From Streptomyces sp. ISL-43 (GTDB lineage: Bacteria > Actinomycetota > Actinomycetes > Streptomycetales > Streptomycetaceae), in contig NZ_JAGGOT010000057.1 of NCBI RefSeq assembly GCF_018614195.1, forward strand, positions 1 through 59,426: a DNA stretch of 59,426 nucleotides, in the 5' to 3' direction. Shown here in pieces: positions 48,314 to 56,626 of this stretch. The position numbers were made by a program, and so were the translations under genes. The notes beneath the pieces were generated by a model. The model was not told the DNA's origin and ran no database searches. It saw only the letters and a list, made by a program, of their open reading frames with translations. Position 1 is the stretch's first letter; each line of letters begins with the position of its first letter.

Positions 48314-50121
48314 GCTGGTTCTCCTTCGTCATGTACGGCGGGTGCCCCGGAGGAAACCCAGAAGCGGATGCTCTCCACGAGCACCACCAGTGCCACGAAC
48401 ACAGCCATGGCCGTGAGCGCGACGGGGAAGTCTGCGGCGCGCGAGGCCAGGACCGAGGCCAGGACCGCGGTCAGCAGCACCCGGCCTTCGTGCCCGCCGG
48501 TCGTCCGCACCAGCCAGTGCGGGGGCGCGCCGGTGCCACCGCGGATGCGGTACACCGTGTCGTAGTGATGGTAGGCGACCGCCGCGACCAGTCCGAATGC
48601 CGCCGGAAGGGCCCCGGGGACGTCCGCCTTGGCGGCGAGGATCAGGACGGTGGTGTACTCGGCGGCCCGGAAGACGGGCGGCACGAGCCAGTCGAGGGCG
48701 CCCTTGAGGGGGACCATGACGGCGCCGCCCGCGAAGAAGGCGTAGAGGCCGGCCGAGACGACCATGGTCCAACTGCCGAACGGCAGCTGCCAGGCACCGT
48801 AGAGAAGCTGCGCCGAGGCCAGCACCGCGACCCCGAGGGCCCCCGGCGACTTGGCTCGGACGCGGATCAGCGCCCGGCTGACCAGCTCGGCGACGGGACC
48901 CGAGTCGGTGAGGTCCGCGAGCGCCTGGGCGGCCCGGTCGGTGCGCGTGGCCTTGCGGGTCAGCGAGCGCAGGACCCGGCCGGCGGTGGTGTAGAGCGCG
49001 CCGAAGGCGCAGCCGACCAGCAGGGCGTAGAAGACGATCCGGGGGCTGGTCGCGGCGGTCAGCACCGCGATCATGGCCCAGCGCTCGCCGATCGGGAGGA
49101 TGATCATCCGCCGCACCCAGACCGTCCAGCCGACGCTGTCGAGCTTGGCCGAGAGGGCGGCCGTGGGGCTCCCGGAAGGAGATGCCGCGGTGGCCGTGGC
49201 GTCGTGGTTGGCCTCGTTGAAGGCGAAGTCCACGACGTGCCGGCAGGTCATCAGGATCATCGCGCCGAGCGCGAGCGCCCAGACGTCGTCGCCGTTCCTC
49301 GCCGCGCCGAGCGCGAGGCCCGCGTAGAAGGAGTACTCCTTGGCGCGGTCGAAGGTCGCGTCGAGCCAGGCGCCCATCGTCGAGTACTGGAGCGAGTAGC
49401 GGGCGAGCTGCCCGTCGGTGCAGTCCAGGACGAAGGAGAAGAGGAGCAGCACGCCGGCCGCGACGTAGCCCCAGCGGTCGCCGGTGGCCGCGCAGCCGGC
49501 CGCGATCAGCGCGGTGACCAGGGAGGCGGTGGTGACCTGGTTCGGGGTCAGGCCTCGGCGCGCGCACCAGCGGGCGATGTAGCGCGAGTACGGGCTGATG
49601 AAGAAGGTGGTGAAGAACCCGTCCCGGGACTTCACGGCCGTACGCAGCCGGACGGCCTCGTCGTCGACGGCGGCCACGGCCGCGGCCGCGGCGTCGCGCT
49701 CGGCGGTGGTCAGGGGGACGGCGGCGACCAGGGTGCCCAGCTCGGGGCGCTGGACGGTGGTGCCGGCGGCTTCGACGGCGGCGGCCAGCCGGTCGGGGTA
49801 CGGGCCGGTCCCCACGGGATCGGAGGTGTCCAGTGCGGCGGCCCGGTCCAGGGCCGCGCGGGCGCCCGGCTGGACGGCGAAGGCTCCGGTGACCGCGCAG
49901 GCGTCGAACCGAGGGTCGGTCAGCGCGAGCCGCAGCGCGTGGGCGTGGCCCACGAACTCGCTGTCCACGACGGCCACCCGCTGGTCGGCGGGTACGAGGG
50001 CCAGCGCGGCGGCGGTGTCGCGCGGGGTGGCGGCGGGGCGGACGTCGAAGCCGAGGGAGCGCAGCTCGTCGGCGAGCGGCGATCCGGGCACCGGCAGGCC
50101 GGTAAGGATGACGGTCGGCAG
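48310..50121 (-). CDS. DUF5941/CDP-alcohol phosphatidyltransferase fusion
   Basis: The product has about 603 residues. An N-terminal alpha/beta domain (about 1-160) of DUF5941 type is followed by a CDP-alcohol phosphotransferase domain with DCTDGQLARYSLQYSTMGAW, continuing LDATFDRAKEYSF (about 245-275), and then several helices and a C-terminal membrane region. The first GTG is at 50091, but in-frame coding continues ten codons upstream (PTVILTGLP, a plausible first beta strand) to CTG 50121, which has AAGGAG nine bases before it. I therefore place the start at CTG 50121, with GTG 50091 as the alternative. It leads the block. Confidence 0.75.
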   Translation of the reverse strand: MPTVILTGLPVPGSPLADELRSLGFDVRPAATPRDTAAALALVPADQRVAVVDSEFVGHAHALRLALTDPRFDACAVTGAFAVQPGARAALDRAAALDTSDPVGTGPYPDRLAAAVEAAGTTVQRPELGTLVAAVPLTTAERDAAAAAVAAVDDEAVRLRTAVKSRDGFFTTFFISPYSRYIARWCARRGLTPNQVTTASLVTALIAAGCAATGDRWGYVAAGVLLLFSFVLDCTDGQLARYSLQYSTMGAWLDATFDRAKEYSFYAGLALGAARNGDDVWALALGAMILMTCRHVVDFAFNEANHDATATAASPSGSPTAALSAKLDSVGWTVWVRRMIILPIGERWAMIAVLTAATSPRIVFYALLVGCAFGALYTTAGRVLRSLTRKATRTDRAAQALADLTDSGPVAELVSRALIRVRAKSPGALGVAVLASAQLLYGAWQLPFGSWTMVVSAGLYAFFAGGAVMVPLKGALDWLVPPVFRAAEYTTVLILAAKADVPGALPAAFGLVAAVAYHHYDTVYRIRGGTGAPPHWLVRTTGGHEGRVLLTAVLASVLASRAADFPVALTAMAVFVALVVLVESIRFWVSSGAPAVHDEGEPA

Positions 50122-50385
50122 ACGAACTCACTCCTTGCACGAACACGGGACGTGCGCCAGGGGGCGGCGGCACGTCGGCAGAGGCTATCGGATGAACGGA
50201 AGGAGGGGTTCACCACCCGTTTGCGCCCCGACAAGCCGAATATTCCGGGGCTGTGCGCCCGGTGGCGATCATCATTGACGAGAACGCCGGGGGACTCAAA
50301 CCGCCTCGATGTTAGGCTGACCGCAGACGTGTACCAGTCTCGTCAATACGTCCCATACGGAACCGAGAGAGAAAGAGGTGGGTTG

Positions 50386-50472
50386 ATGACCGTCGCAGAG
50401 GTCGCGGCCACGGGCAGCGACGCGCTCCGGTACATCCCCCCTTCTTCCTTCCGGGCATCCGGCCAGGCCTGA
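50386..50472 (+). CDS. 28-residue small ORF upstream of methyltransferase gene
   Basis: ATG 50386 has GAGGTGGG at good spacing, a strong Shine-Dalgarno. The product (MTVAEVAATGSDALRYIPPS, ending SFRASGQA) has no family. It ends 53 bp before the TTG of the next gene, so it may be a leader peptide or a small protein. The 50122-50385 region between it and DUF5941 should contain divergent promoters, but no confident pair is visible. Confidence 0.5.
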   Translation: MTVAEVAATGSDALRYIPPSSFRASGQA

Positions 50473-50525
50473 TCCTCGCGATCTTCGCGGCCTCGTCGGC
50501 CGGAGCCCCCGTTCAAGGGTTCGCG

Positions 50526-51806
50526 TTGACCGACATCACCGGTAACACCGCTTTCTTCGAGTCCTTCATGGAGCTGCACCGGGGCCTGCCCCGGCAGTCA
50601 CCCGGATCCGAGGCCACCACCCGTCACCTGCTGTCCCTGTGCGGACCGCTGCCCGAGCGGCCGCGCGTCCTCGACCTGGGGTGCGGTCCGGGCCCCAGCG
50701 CGCTGCTGCTCGCCGCCGAAGCCGGCACCCATGGCGCCGACGTCACCGCCGTCGACCTGTACGAGGGCTTCCTCGACGAGGTGCGCGCCGCCGCCGCGGC
50801 CCGCGGGCTCGCCGACCGGGTCCGGGCCGTCAAGGCCGACATGGGCGACCTCCCCTGTCCGGATGGTTCCTTCGACCTCCTGTGGGCCGAGGGCTCCGCC
50901 TACAACATCGGCTTCGCCACCGCGCTCCGGCGGTGGAAGCGGCTCCTCGCACCCGGCGGCACCCTCGTGCTCAGCGAGTGCGAATGGACCGTCGAGGAGC
51001 CCTCCGCCGGGGTCCGCGCCTTCTGGGACCCGCACTACGCGCTGCGCACCACCGCCCGCAACCTGGCCGCCGTCCAGGCCGCCGGGTACCGGGTGCTCGC
51101 CGTCCACCGCCATCCCGACTCCGACTGGGCCGCCTACTACGGCCCCCTCGGCGAGCGGGCCGCCGCGGCTCCGGAGCCGGCCGGGCCGCAGGCCGCGGCC
51201 GCGCTGGGCTTCGTACGCGAGGAGCTCGACACCCGGGAGCGGTACGGGCACGAGTACGGGTACACGGCCTACGTCCTGCGCCCGGTCACGGCCGGCGACG
51301 GCGGCGCCTGGACCACCCGCCCCGAGACCGGGGCCGACACGGCAGCCGTCCACGCGCTGAACTCGGCGGCCTTCGAGACCCGCGCCGAGGCGGACCTCGT
51401 GGACGCGCTGCGGACGGACGGCTCCTGGCTGCCCGGCCTCTCCTACGTGGCCGAGGGCCCGGACGGGTCGGTCGCGGCCCACGCCCTCTTGACCAGGTGC
51501 GAGGTGGACGGGGTCCCGGCGCTCGCGCTCGCGCCGGTGGCGGCCGATCCCGCGCTCCAACGCTCGGGCGCCGGCAGCGCGGTCGTACGGGCGGTGCTCG
51601 CGGCGGCACGTGAGCGGGGGGAGGCACTGGTCCTGGTCCTCGGGCATCCCGCGTACTACGCGCGCTTCGGGTTCGTAGCTGCTTCGCGGTTCGGGATCCG
51701 GGCGCCTTTCGAGGTACCCGACGAGGCGATGATGGCGCTGGTGCTCGACGACCGCCTCCCGGTGCCGGCGGGCACGATCGGATATCCGGCCCCGTTCGGA
51801 ATCTGA
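50526..51806 (+). CDS. SAM methyltransferase-GNAT acetyltransferase fusion
   Basis: The product has 426 residues. Residues about 45-160 hold a class I methyltransferase: RVLDLGCGPGPSALLLAAEA (motif I), DVTAVDLYEGFLDEVRAAA and KADMGDLPCPDGSFDLLWAE. The C-terminal part (about 270-410) is a GNAT domain: PETGADTAAVHALNSAAFET and LAPVAADPALQRSGAGSAVVRAVLAAARERGEALVLVLGHPAYYARFGF, with the acetyl-CoA P-loop. The TTG start is the furthest upstream supported. The substrates are unknown, and the fusion suggests coupled methylation and acetylation or a joined pair of separate activities. Confidence 0.85.
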   Translation: MTDITGNTAFFESFMELHRGLPRQSPGSEATTRHLLSLCGPLPERPRVLDLGCGPGPSALLLAAEAGTHGADVTAVDLYEGFLDEVRAAAAARGLADRVRAVKADMGDLPCPDGSFDLLWAEGSAYNIGFATALRRWKRLLAPGGTLVLSECEWTVEEPSAGVRAFWDPHYALRTTARNLAAVQAAGYRVLAVHRHPDSDWAAYYGPLGERAAAAPEPAGPQAAAALGFVREELDTRERYGHEYGYTAYVLRPVTAGDGGAWTTRPETGADTAAVHALNSAAFETRAEADLVDALRTDGSWLPGLSYVAEGPDGSVAAHALLTRCEVDGVPALALAPVAADPALQRSGAGSAVVRAVLAAARERGEALVLVLGHPAYYARFGFVAASRFGIRAPFEVPDEAMMALVLDDRLPVPAGTIGYPAPFGI

Positions 51807-51948
51807 CGGACATCCCCATGGGCTGAATTTCCTCCGCCCCTCGCCGCATATCACGTGGCGGGGGGCGGACATGCGCGGATCACCGAAGTCAGGGGTATCT
51901 GCTTTTGTACGGCAGACTGAAGGCCGAAGTCCGAAGCGAAGGATGGGT

Positions 51949-52548
51949 ATGCCGACCACACCAGCCACCGCCGCGAACAGCGCGTCCACCGGCACCGGCA
52001 CTCAAGAACCGATCATGCTCGAACTGGTCGACGAGTCCGGCAGCACCATCGGCACGGCGGAGAAGCTCTCCGCCCACCAGGCCCCCGGTCTGCTGCACCG
52101 CGCGTTCTCCGTGTTCCTCTTCGACGAGCAGGGCAGCATGCTGCTCCAGCAGCGCGCCCTCGGGAAGTACCACTCCCCCGGCGTCTGGTCGAACACGTGC
52201 TGCGGTCACCCCTACCCCGGGGAGTCGCCCTTCGCGGCCGCGGCCCGGCGGACCCACGAGGAGCTCGGGCTGTCGCCCACGCTGCTGGCCGAGGCGGGGA
52301 CGGTGCGCTACAACCACCCGGACCCCGCGTCGGGTCTGGTGGAGCAGGAGTACAACCACCTGTTCGTGGGACTCGCGCAGTCGACGGTGCGGCCCGACCC
52401 GGAGGAGATCGCGGACACCGCCTTCGTCACGGCCGAGGAGCTGGCCAAGCGGCATGCCGAGGTTCCCTTCTCGGCCTGGTTCATGACGGTGCTGGACGCG
52501 GCCCGGCCCGCGATCCGTGAACTGACGGGTGACGCGGCGGGCTGGTAG
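51949..52548 (+). CDS. idi: Isopentenyl-diphosphate delta-isomerase, type 1
   Basis: The product has 199 residues with the Nudix-type type 1 fold. VFLFDEQGSMLLQQRALGKY precedes the catalytic Cys in WSNTCCGHPYPGESPFAAAA, and the Nudix-like helix is RRTHEELGLSP. The catalytic Glu is in EQEYNHLFVGLAQ. It interconverts isopentenyl and dimethylallyl diphosphate and supplies the isoprenoid units that the hopanoid genes use. ATG 51949 has AAGG six bases upstream. The gene is about 9 kb from the hopanoid operon. Confidence 0.93.
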   Translation: MPTTPATAANSASTGTGTQEPIMLELVDESGSTIGTAEKLSAHQAPGLLHRAFSVFLFDEQGSMLLQQRALGKYHSPGVWSNTCCGHPYPGESPFAAAARRTHEELGLSPTLLAEAGTVRYNHPDPASGLVEQEYNHLFVGLAQSTVRPDPEEIADTAFVTAEELAKRHAEVPFSAWFMTVLDAARPAIRELTGDAAGW

Positions 52549-52584
52549 GCCTCCTCGGCCGAGCCCGTGTCGCCGTACGCCGCC

Positions 52585-53139
52585 TCAGACCGCCGAGGTC
52601 GGGGTGGCGGCCGGCGACGCGGCAGGCGTGGTGAGCGGCAGGGCCGCCCAGATCACCTTCCCGCCCGTCGAGGTGTGTTCCACGTCGCAGACTCCGCCGG
52701 CCTCCAGGGTGATCTCCCTGACGAGGAGCAGCCCGCGGCCGCCGGTCTGGCCGAAGTCGGCCTCCAGCGCCTTGGGCCGGTACGGGTGGTTGTCCTCGAC
52801 CGCCACCCGTACCCACTCCCGGCCGATGGCGACTTCGACCGCGACCTCCGGCGAGAGCAGGGCCGCGTGCCGGACCGAATTCGTCACGAGTTCGGAGACG
52901 ATCAGCAGCAGGGAGTACACCAGGTCCCGGTCGGCCGGCACCTCCTGGCGGCCGAGCAGGTCGCGGACCGCCCGGCGGGCCTGCGGAACGGATCCTTCTA
53001 CGGCGGGAGCCGTGAAACGCCACACTCCCTCATATGCGAGGGGGGCAGCCGCGACCTCCGGCTCACCCCCCTTGACTGGCGGGACGCTCCCGCTGACATC
53101 CATCTCCCGGCCCCCGTCTTCACGCTCGATCGTCTCCAC
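52585..53139 (-). CDS. ATP-binding protein, anti-sigma-factor (RsbW) type
   Basis: The product has 184 residues with a GHKL ATPase fold. SLLLIVSELVTNSVRHAALL is the N box, VRVAVEDNHPYRPK the G1 region and QTGGRGLLLVREITLEAGGV the G2 region. There is no transmembrane segment and no dimerisation helix, so it is an RsbW/SpoIIAB-type anti-sigma kinase. The start is GTG 53139; an internal ATG (53103) is another option. Its sigma-factor or anti-anti-sigma partner is not encoded next to it. It is convergent with idi. Confidence 0.85.
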   Translation of the reverse strand: METIEREDGGREMDVSGSVPPVKGGEPEVAAAPLAYEGVWRFTAPAVEGSVPQARRAVRDLLGRQEVPADRDLVYSLLLIVSELVTNSVRHAALLSPEVAVEVAIGREWVRVAVEDNHPYRPKALEADFGQTGGRGLLLVREITLEAGGVCDVEHTSTGGKVIWAALPLTTPAASPAATPTSAV

Positions 53140-53233
53140 GCGTCAAGAGTGGGGACCCGAGCGGTCCGGGCCGGACCACTGACCAGAAGTCAGCGTCAAT
53201 CGGACACTTTCTGACCACTGGCGTATGACAGAG

Positions 53234-53962
53234 TCAGTTGTTCGACTGTTCCTGATCTTCTGAGGGTCGCTTCCCAGTGGTCTCGCCCGCCTCGGCCGCC
53301 GTGTCCGGCACCCCCGCCGACGCCGCCGGCCCGCCGTCGTCGCTGACCAAACCCAGGATGCGGCGCGCGCCCATGCCCAGGGCGATCAGACTCAGACCGT
53401 CGAACAGCAGCGCGAGCGAGAAGAACGTTCCGATCACGTACAGACTGTTGCCGGGCCAGTTGGAGAGGATCAGCAGGCCCAGCAGGATGCCGAAGGCCCC
53501 CTGGACGAGGGTCAGCCCGAAGTGCGCGCCGCGCACCACGACACCGCCGGCCAGCCGGAACACCCCGCCGATGAGGAACAGCAGCGCGGCGAACATGGTC
53601 AGCGCCTCCGCGCTCGCCTCGGGGCGGCGCAGGATCACGAAACCGGCCGCGATGTTGATCGCGGCGACGATGACGGCGAGCCAGAAGTAATTGCTCTTGC
53701 GGGACTGGAACGCCTGCAGCAGGCCCACCGCGCCACCGGCCAGCAGCAGCCAGCCGAAGAGGAACATCGTGGTCAGGGTGGCGACACCGGTGTAGACGAG
53801 GCCCACCAGCCCGGCCAGCACCAGGAGCACCCCGAGCAGGGCCATCACTCCGAAGCTGCGGCTGACCTTCTTCGTGTCGCCCTTGCCGTCCCCGTCGTCC
53901 TTGCCGGCCTTGCCGCCCTGGAAGCCGTTGCGGTCTGCATGCTCGGTACGGTCTGCGCCCAT
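53234..53962 (-). CDS. HdeD family (DUF308) membrane protein
   Basis: The product has 242 residues with six membrane helices arranged as three pairs of DUF308 repeats: FGVMALLGVLLVLAGLVGLV, TTMFLFGWLLLAGGAVGLLQ, YFWLAVIVAAINIAAGFVIL, LTMFAALLFLIGGVFRLAGG, LTLVQGAFGILLGLLILSNW and TFFSLALLFDGLSLIALGMG. The N and C termini are charged and disordered. HdeD-like proteins are linked to acid tolerance in E. coli, but a role in Streptomyces is not established. ATG 53962 follows GGTGG; the longer open frame upstream is not used. Confidence 0.88.
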   Translation of the reverse strand: MGADRTEHADRNGFQGGKAGKDDGDGKGDTKKVSRSFGVMALLGVLLVLAGLVGLVYTGVATLTTMFLFGWLLLAGGAVGLLQAFQSRKSNYFWLAVIVAAINIAAGFVILRRPEASAEALTMFAALLFLIGGVFRLAGGVVVRGAHFGLTLVQGAFGILLGLLILSNWPGNSLYVIGTFFSLALLFDGLSLIALGMGARRILGLVSDDGGPAASAGVPDTAAEAGETTGKRPSEDQEQSNN

Positions 53963-54076
53963 GGACGCGCCACCTTTCAGCACCCCCCGGACGGACTCCC
54001 TGACCGCCGGTCCACCGACCTGCGGGGTCCCGGTCTTTTGATCATAGGTTTGACCGCCCGGGATAGCATCCGGCGC

Positions 54077-54826
54077 ATGGACGCAGCCCTCCTCCCCTCC
54101 GTCGCCGACGGGGTCGCCACCGTCGTGATCTCCCACCCCGCCAAGCGCAACGCCATGACGGCGGCGATGTGGCGCGGCCTGCCCGGGCTGCTGGCCGGGC
54201 TGGCGGCCGACCCCGCCGTACGGGTGCTGGTCCTGACGGGCGCCGGCGAGACCTTCTGCGCGGGAGCGGACATCTCCTCCCTGACCGGGGACGACGACCC
54301 GCAAGCCCTGGCCGTGGCGGCGGAGGAGGCCCTGGCCGCCTTCCCCAAGCCCACGCTCGCCGCGATCCGCGGCTTCTGCGTGGGCGGCGGCAGCCAGCTG
54401 GCGGCCGCCTGTGACCTGCGCTTCGCACAGGAGGGCGCCTCGTTCGGCGTGACGCCGGCGAAGCTGGGCATCGTCTACCCGGCCTCCTCGACGCGGCGGC
54501 TGGCGGCCCTGGTCGGCCCGGCCGCCGCCAAGTACCTCCTCTTCTCCGCGGAGTTGATCGACGCGGGCCGGGCGCTGCGGACCGGCTTCCTGGACGAGCT
54601 GCACCCGGCCGGCCAACTGGACAAGCGGGTGGCGGAGTTCACCCGGATCCTGGCCTCGCGCTCACAGCTCACCCAGGCCGCGGCGAAGGAGTTCGCGGAC
54701 GGCCGCACCGACCGGGACGCGTACTGGGCGGCGCAGGCCGCCGGAAGCGGCGACATCACGGAAGGTGTCGCCGCGTTCCTGGAGCGCCGGGCTCCTGCCT
54801 TTACCTGGACCCCGCCCGCGGGTTGA
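54077..54826 (+). CDS. Enoyl-CoA hydratase/isomerase family protein
   Basis: The product has 249 residues of the crotonase family. The oxyanion-hole segments are FCAGADISSLTGDD and IRGFCVGGGSQLAAACDLRF. The ACDLRFA motif and GVTPAKLGIVYPASSTRRL follow. The usual Glu positions (here GSQLAA and YPASS) differ from those of hydratases, so isomerase or another crotonase reaction is possible. TAGCAT (54064-54069) lies just upstream of the ATG, so the message may be leaderless. It is convergent with the DJ-1-type gene, and the two stops overlap by 26 bp. Confidence 0.85.
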   Translation: MDAALLPSVADGVATVVISHPAKRNAMTAAMWRGLPGLLAGLAADPAVRVLVLTGAGETFCAGADISSLTGDDDPQALAVAAEEALAAFPKPTLAAIRGFCVGGGSQLAAACDLRFAQEGASFGVTPAKLGIVYPASSTRRLAALVGPAAAKYLLFSAELIDAGRALRTGFLDELHPAGQLDKRVAEFTRILASRSQLTQAAAKEFADGRTDRDAYWAAQAAGSGDITEGVAAFLERRAPAFTWTPPAG

Positions 54827-55439
54827 GCGCACGCAGCCGCGCGACGATTTCGGCGGGCGCCTTCTCCGGGGAACCCGCGTCGTAGGGCGGCTGCGGGTCG
54901 TACTCGGTCATCAGCTGCACGGTCTGCGCGTACTCGTCCCCCGCGATGCGGCCGAGGAGCGTGAGCCCCATGTCGATCCCCGAGGAGACTCCGGCGGCGG
55001 TCACGTACTTCCCGTCGAAGACGACCCGCTCCCCGGTGGGTTCGGCGCCGAACCCGGGCAGCTGGTCCAGGTACAGCCAGTGGCCGGCGGCCCGCCGCCC
55101 CTCGAGCAGGCCGGCGGCGGCGAGCAGCAGCGAACCGGTACAGACGGACGTGGTCCAGGTGGTCGTGGCGTCGACGGCCCGCAGCCAGTCGAGGACGACC
55201 GGGTTCGCCATCTGCAGGTCGGGGTGCGGCCCGCCGGGCACGATCACGATGTCGGGCCTCGTCACCTCGCCGAGCCCCTTGTCGGCGACGAGCGCGAGCG
55301 ATCCGTTGTCGGTCCGTACGGGCCCGGGCCGCTCGGAGACGAAGACGGTCTCGGCGCCCTGGAGCCGGCCGAGGGTGTCGAAGGGCCCGATGGCGTCGAG
55401 GGCGGTGAACCGGTCGTAGAGCAGTACGGCGATCTGCAT
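54801..55439 (-). CDS. DJ-1/PfpI family protein
   Basis: The product has 212 residues. MQIAVLLYDRFTALDAIGPF opens the fold. The nucleophile elbow is TTSVCTGSLLLAAAGLLEGR and the acid-bearing region IVIVPGGPHPDLQ. GHWLYLDQLPGFG and VTAAGVSSGIDMGLTLLGRI match the isonitrile hydratase/DJ-1 branch. The Cys is present and an Asp, rather than a His, usually completes the site. It lies beside an AraC-type regulator with the same N-terminal fold. Function is not proven. Confidence 0.87.
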   Translation of the reverse strand: MQIAVLLYDRFTALDAIGPFDTLGRLQGAETVFVSERPGPVRTDNGSLALVADKGLGEVTRPDIVIVPGGPHPDLQMANPVVLDWLRAVDATTTWTTSVCTGSLLLAAAGLLEGRRAAGHWLYLDQLPGFGAEPTGERVVFDGKYVTAAGVSSGIDMGLTLLGRIAGDEYAQTVQLMTEYDPQPPYDAGSPEKAPAEIVARLRALNPRAGSR

Positions 55440-55489
55440 GGCTCCTCCGGAGCGGTTGACGTGACCGACGGGGTCTACCGGTCGGTCCT

Positions 55490-55528
55490 GGCGATGGGGT
55501 CTGGCGATGGGGTCTGGCGATGGGGTCT
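55490..55528 (+). repeat. 13-bp tandem repeat GGCGATGGGGTCT, 3 copies
   Basis: Three perfect copies lie between the DJ-1-type gene and the AraC-type regulator. The last copy overlaps the stop codon of the regulator gene (55527-55529). Confidence 0.85.
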
Positions 55529-56489
55529 AGCGGGGCACGCCGAACCGGCGGCGGTACTCGGCCGGGGACTGGCCCAGGGTCTTCACGAAAGCGCGGCGGA
55601 GGGCTTCAGGGGTGCCGTAGCCGCAGGCCCGGGAGATCTGGGCGACGCCCTCGCCGCCCTCCTCCAGCATCCGCCGCGCGTGCTCCACCCGTACCCGTTC
55701 GACGTACCGCCCCGGCGTCACCCCCGTCTCCGCCTGGAAGGCCCGCGCGAAGTGCCGCGGCGACAGCGCGGCCCGCGCCGCGAGCGCCTCCACGCTCAGG
55801 TCCTCCCCCGGGTGCTCCGTGATCCAGTGCTGTACGTCACGCAGCGGCTCCCGCATCGCCGTCTGCGCCGCCAGCTGCGCGCTGAACTGCGCCTGGTTCC
55901 CGGGCCTCCGCAGGAAGACCACCAGGTGCCGGGCGATCGACAGGGCGAGCTCCCGCCCGTGGTCCTCCTCCACCAGCGCCAGCGCGAGGTCGATGCCGGC
56001 CGTCACCCCGGCCGACGTGGCCACCGGCCCGTCCCGGACGTAGATCGGATCCGGTTCGACGACGACGGCCGGGTAGTCCCGGGCCATCTGCTCGCACACG
56101 TACCAGTGGGTCGTCGCGCGGCGGCCGTCCAGCAGACCGGCCTCGGCCAGCAGCAGCCCCCCGGTGCACACCGACACCAGGCGCTCCGCACGCCTCCCGT
56201 ACGCGCGCAGCCAGTCGGTGAGCCGCGGCTCGAAGTCGCCCGTGTACTGCCCGCCGGGCACCAGCAGCGTGGTCCCGGCGCGCGGGCGCTCGCTCTCCAG
56301 GTCCCCGTCCGGGACGAGCGTCAGCCCGCTGTTCGTCCGGACCGGGGCGCCGCCCGGGGAGACGGTCCGGATGGCGTACCGGGCCGGCCCGGGGTGGCGG
56401 TCGGCGCCGGAGAACACCTCCACCGGCCCCGTGACGTCCAGGCTCTGCACGCCGTCGTAGAGGACGACGAGCACGTTTCGCAACGACAT
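55527..56489 (-). CDS. GlxA-type AraC-family transcriptional regulator
   Basis: The product has 320 residues. An N-terminal DJ-1/PfpI-like domain (about 1-200: VLVVLYDGVQSLDVTGPVEV, SVCTGGLLLAEAGLLDGRRA, VATSAGVTAGIDLALALVEE) precedes an AraC HTH domain (about 215-318: LSVEALAARAALSPRHFARAF, FGVPR end). GlxA-type regulators sense small molecules through the first domain. I use ATG 56489 on homology; the longer frame upstream has no RBS. A likely target is the neighbouring DJ-1-type gene on the same strand. Confidence 0.92.
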   Translation of the reverse strand: MSLRNVLVVLYDGVQSLDVTGPVEVFSGADRHPGPARYAIRTVSPGGAPVRTNSGLTLVPDGDLESERPRAGTTLLVPGGQYTGDFEPRLTDWLRAYGRRAERLVSVCTGGLLLAEAGLLDGRRATTHWYVCEQMARDYPAVVVEPDPIYVRDGPVATSAGVTAGIDLALALVEEDHGRELALSIARHLVVFLRRPGNQAQFSAQLAAQTAMREPLRDVQHWITEHPGEDLSVEALAARAALSPRHFARAFQAETGVTPGRYVERVRVEHARRMLEEGGEGVAQISRACGYGTPEALRRAFVKTLGQSPAEYRRRFGVPR

Positions 56490-56626
56490 GACCTCATCGT
56501 GTGACACCGCCCCCCATGGCCGCAATGACATGTATCCCACCTATCCGGCCATGGTCCGGTGTCCGGCCGGGCCCGGGACCAGGCCCGGAGACCGGAGGGC
56601 GGGGCCACGGATAGGATCGGCAGATC

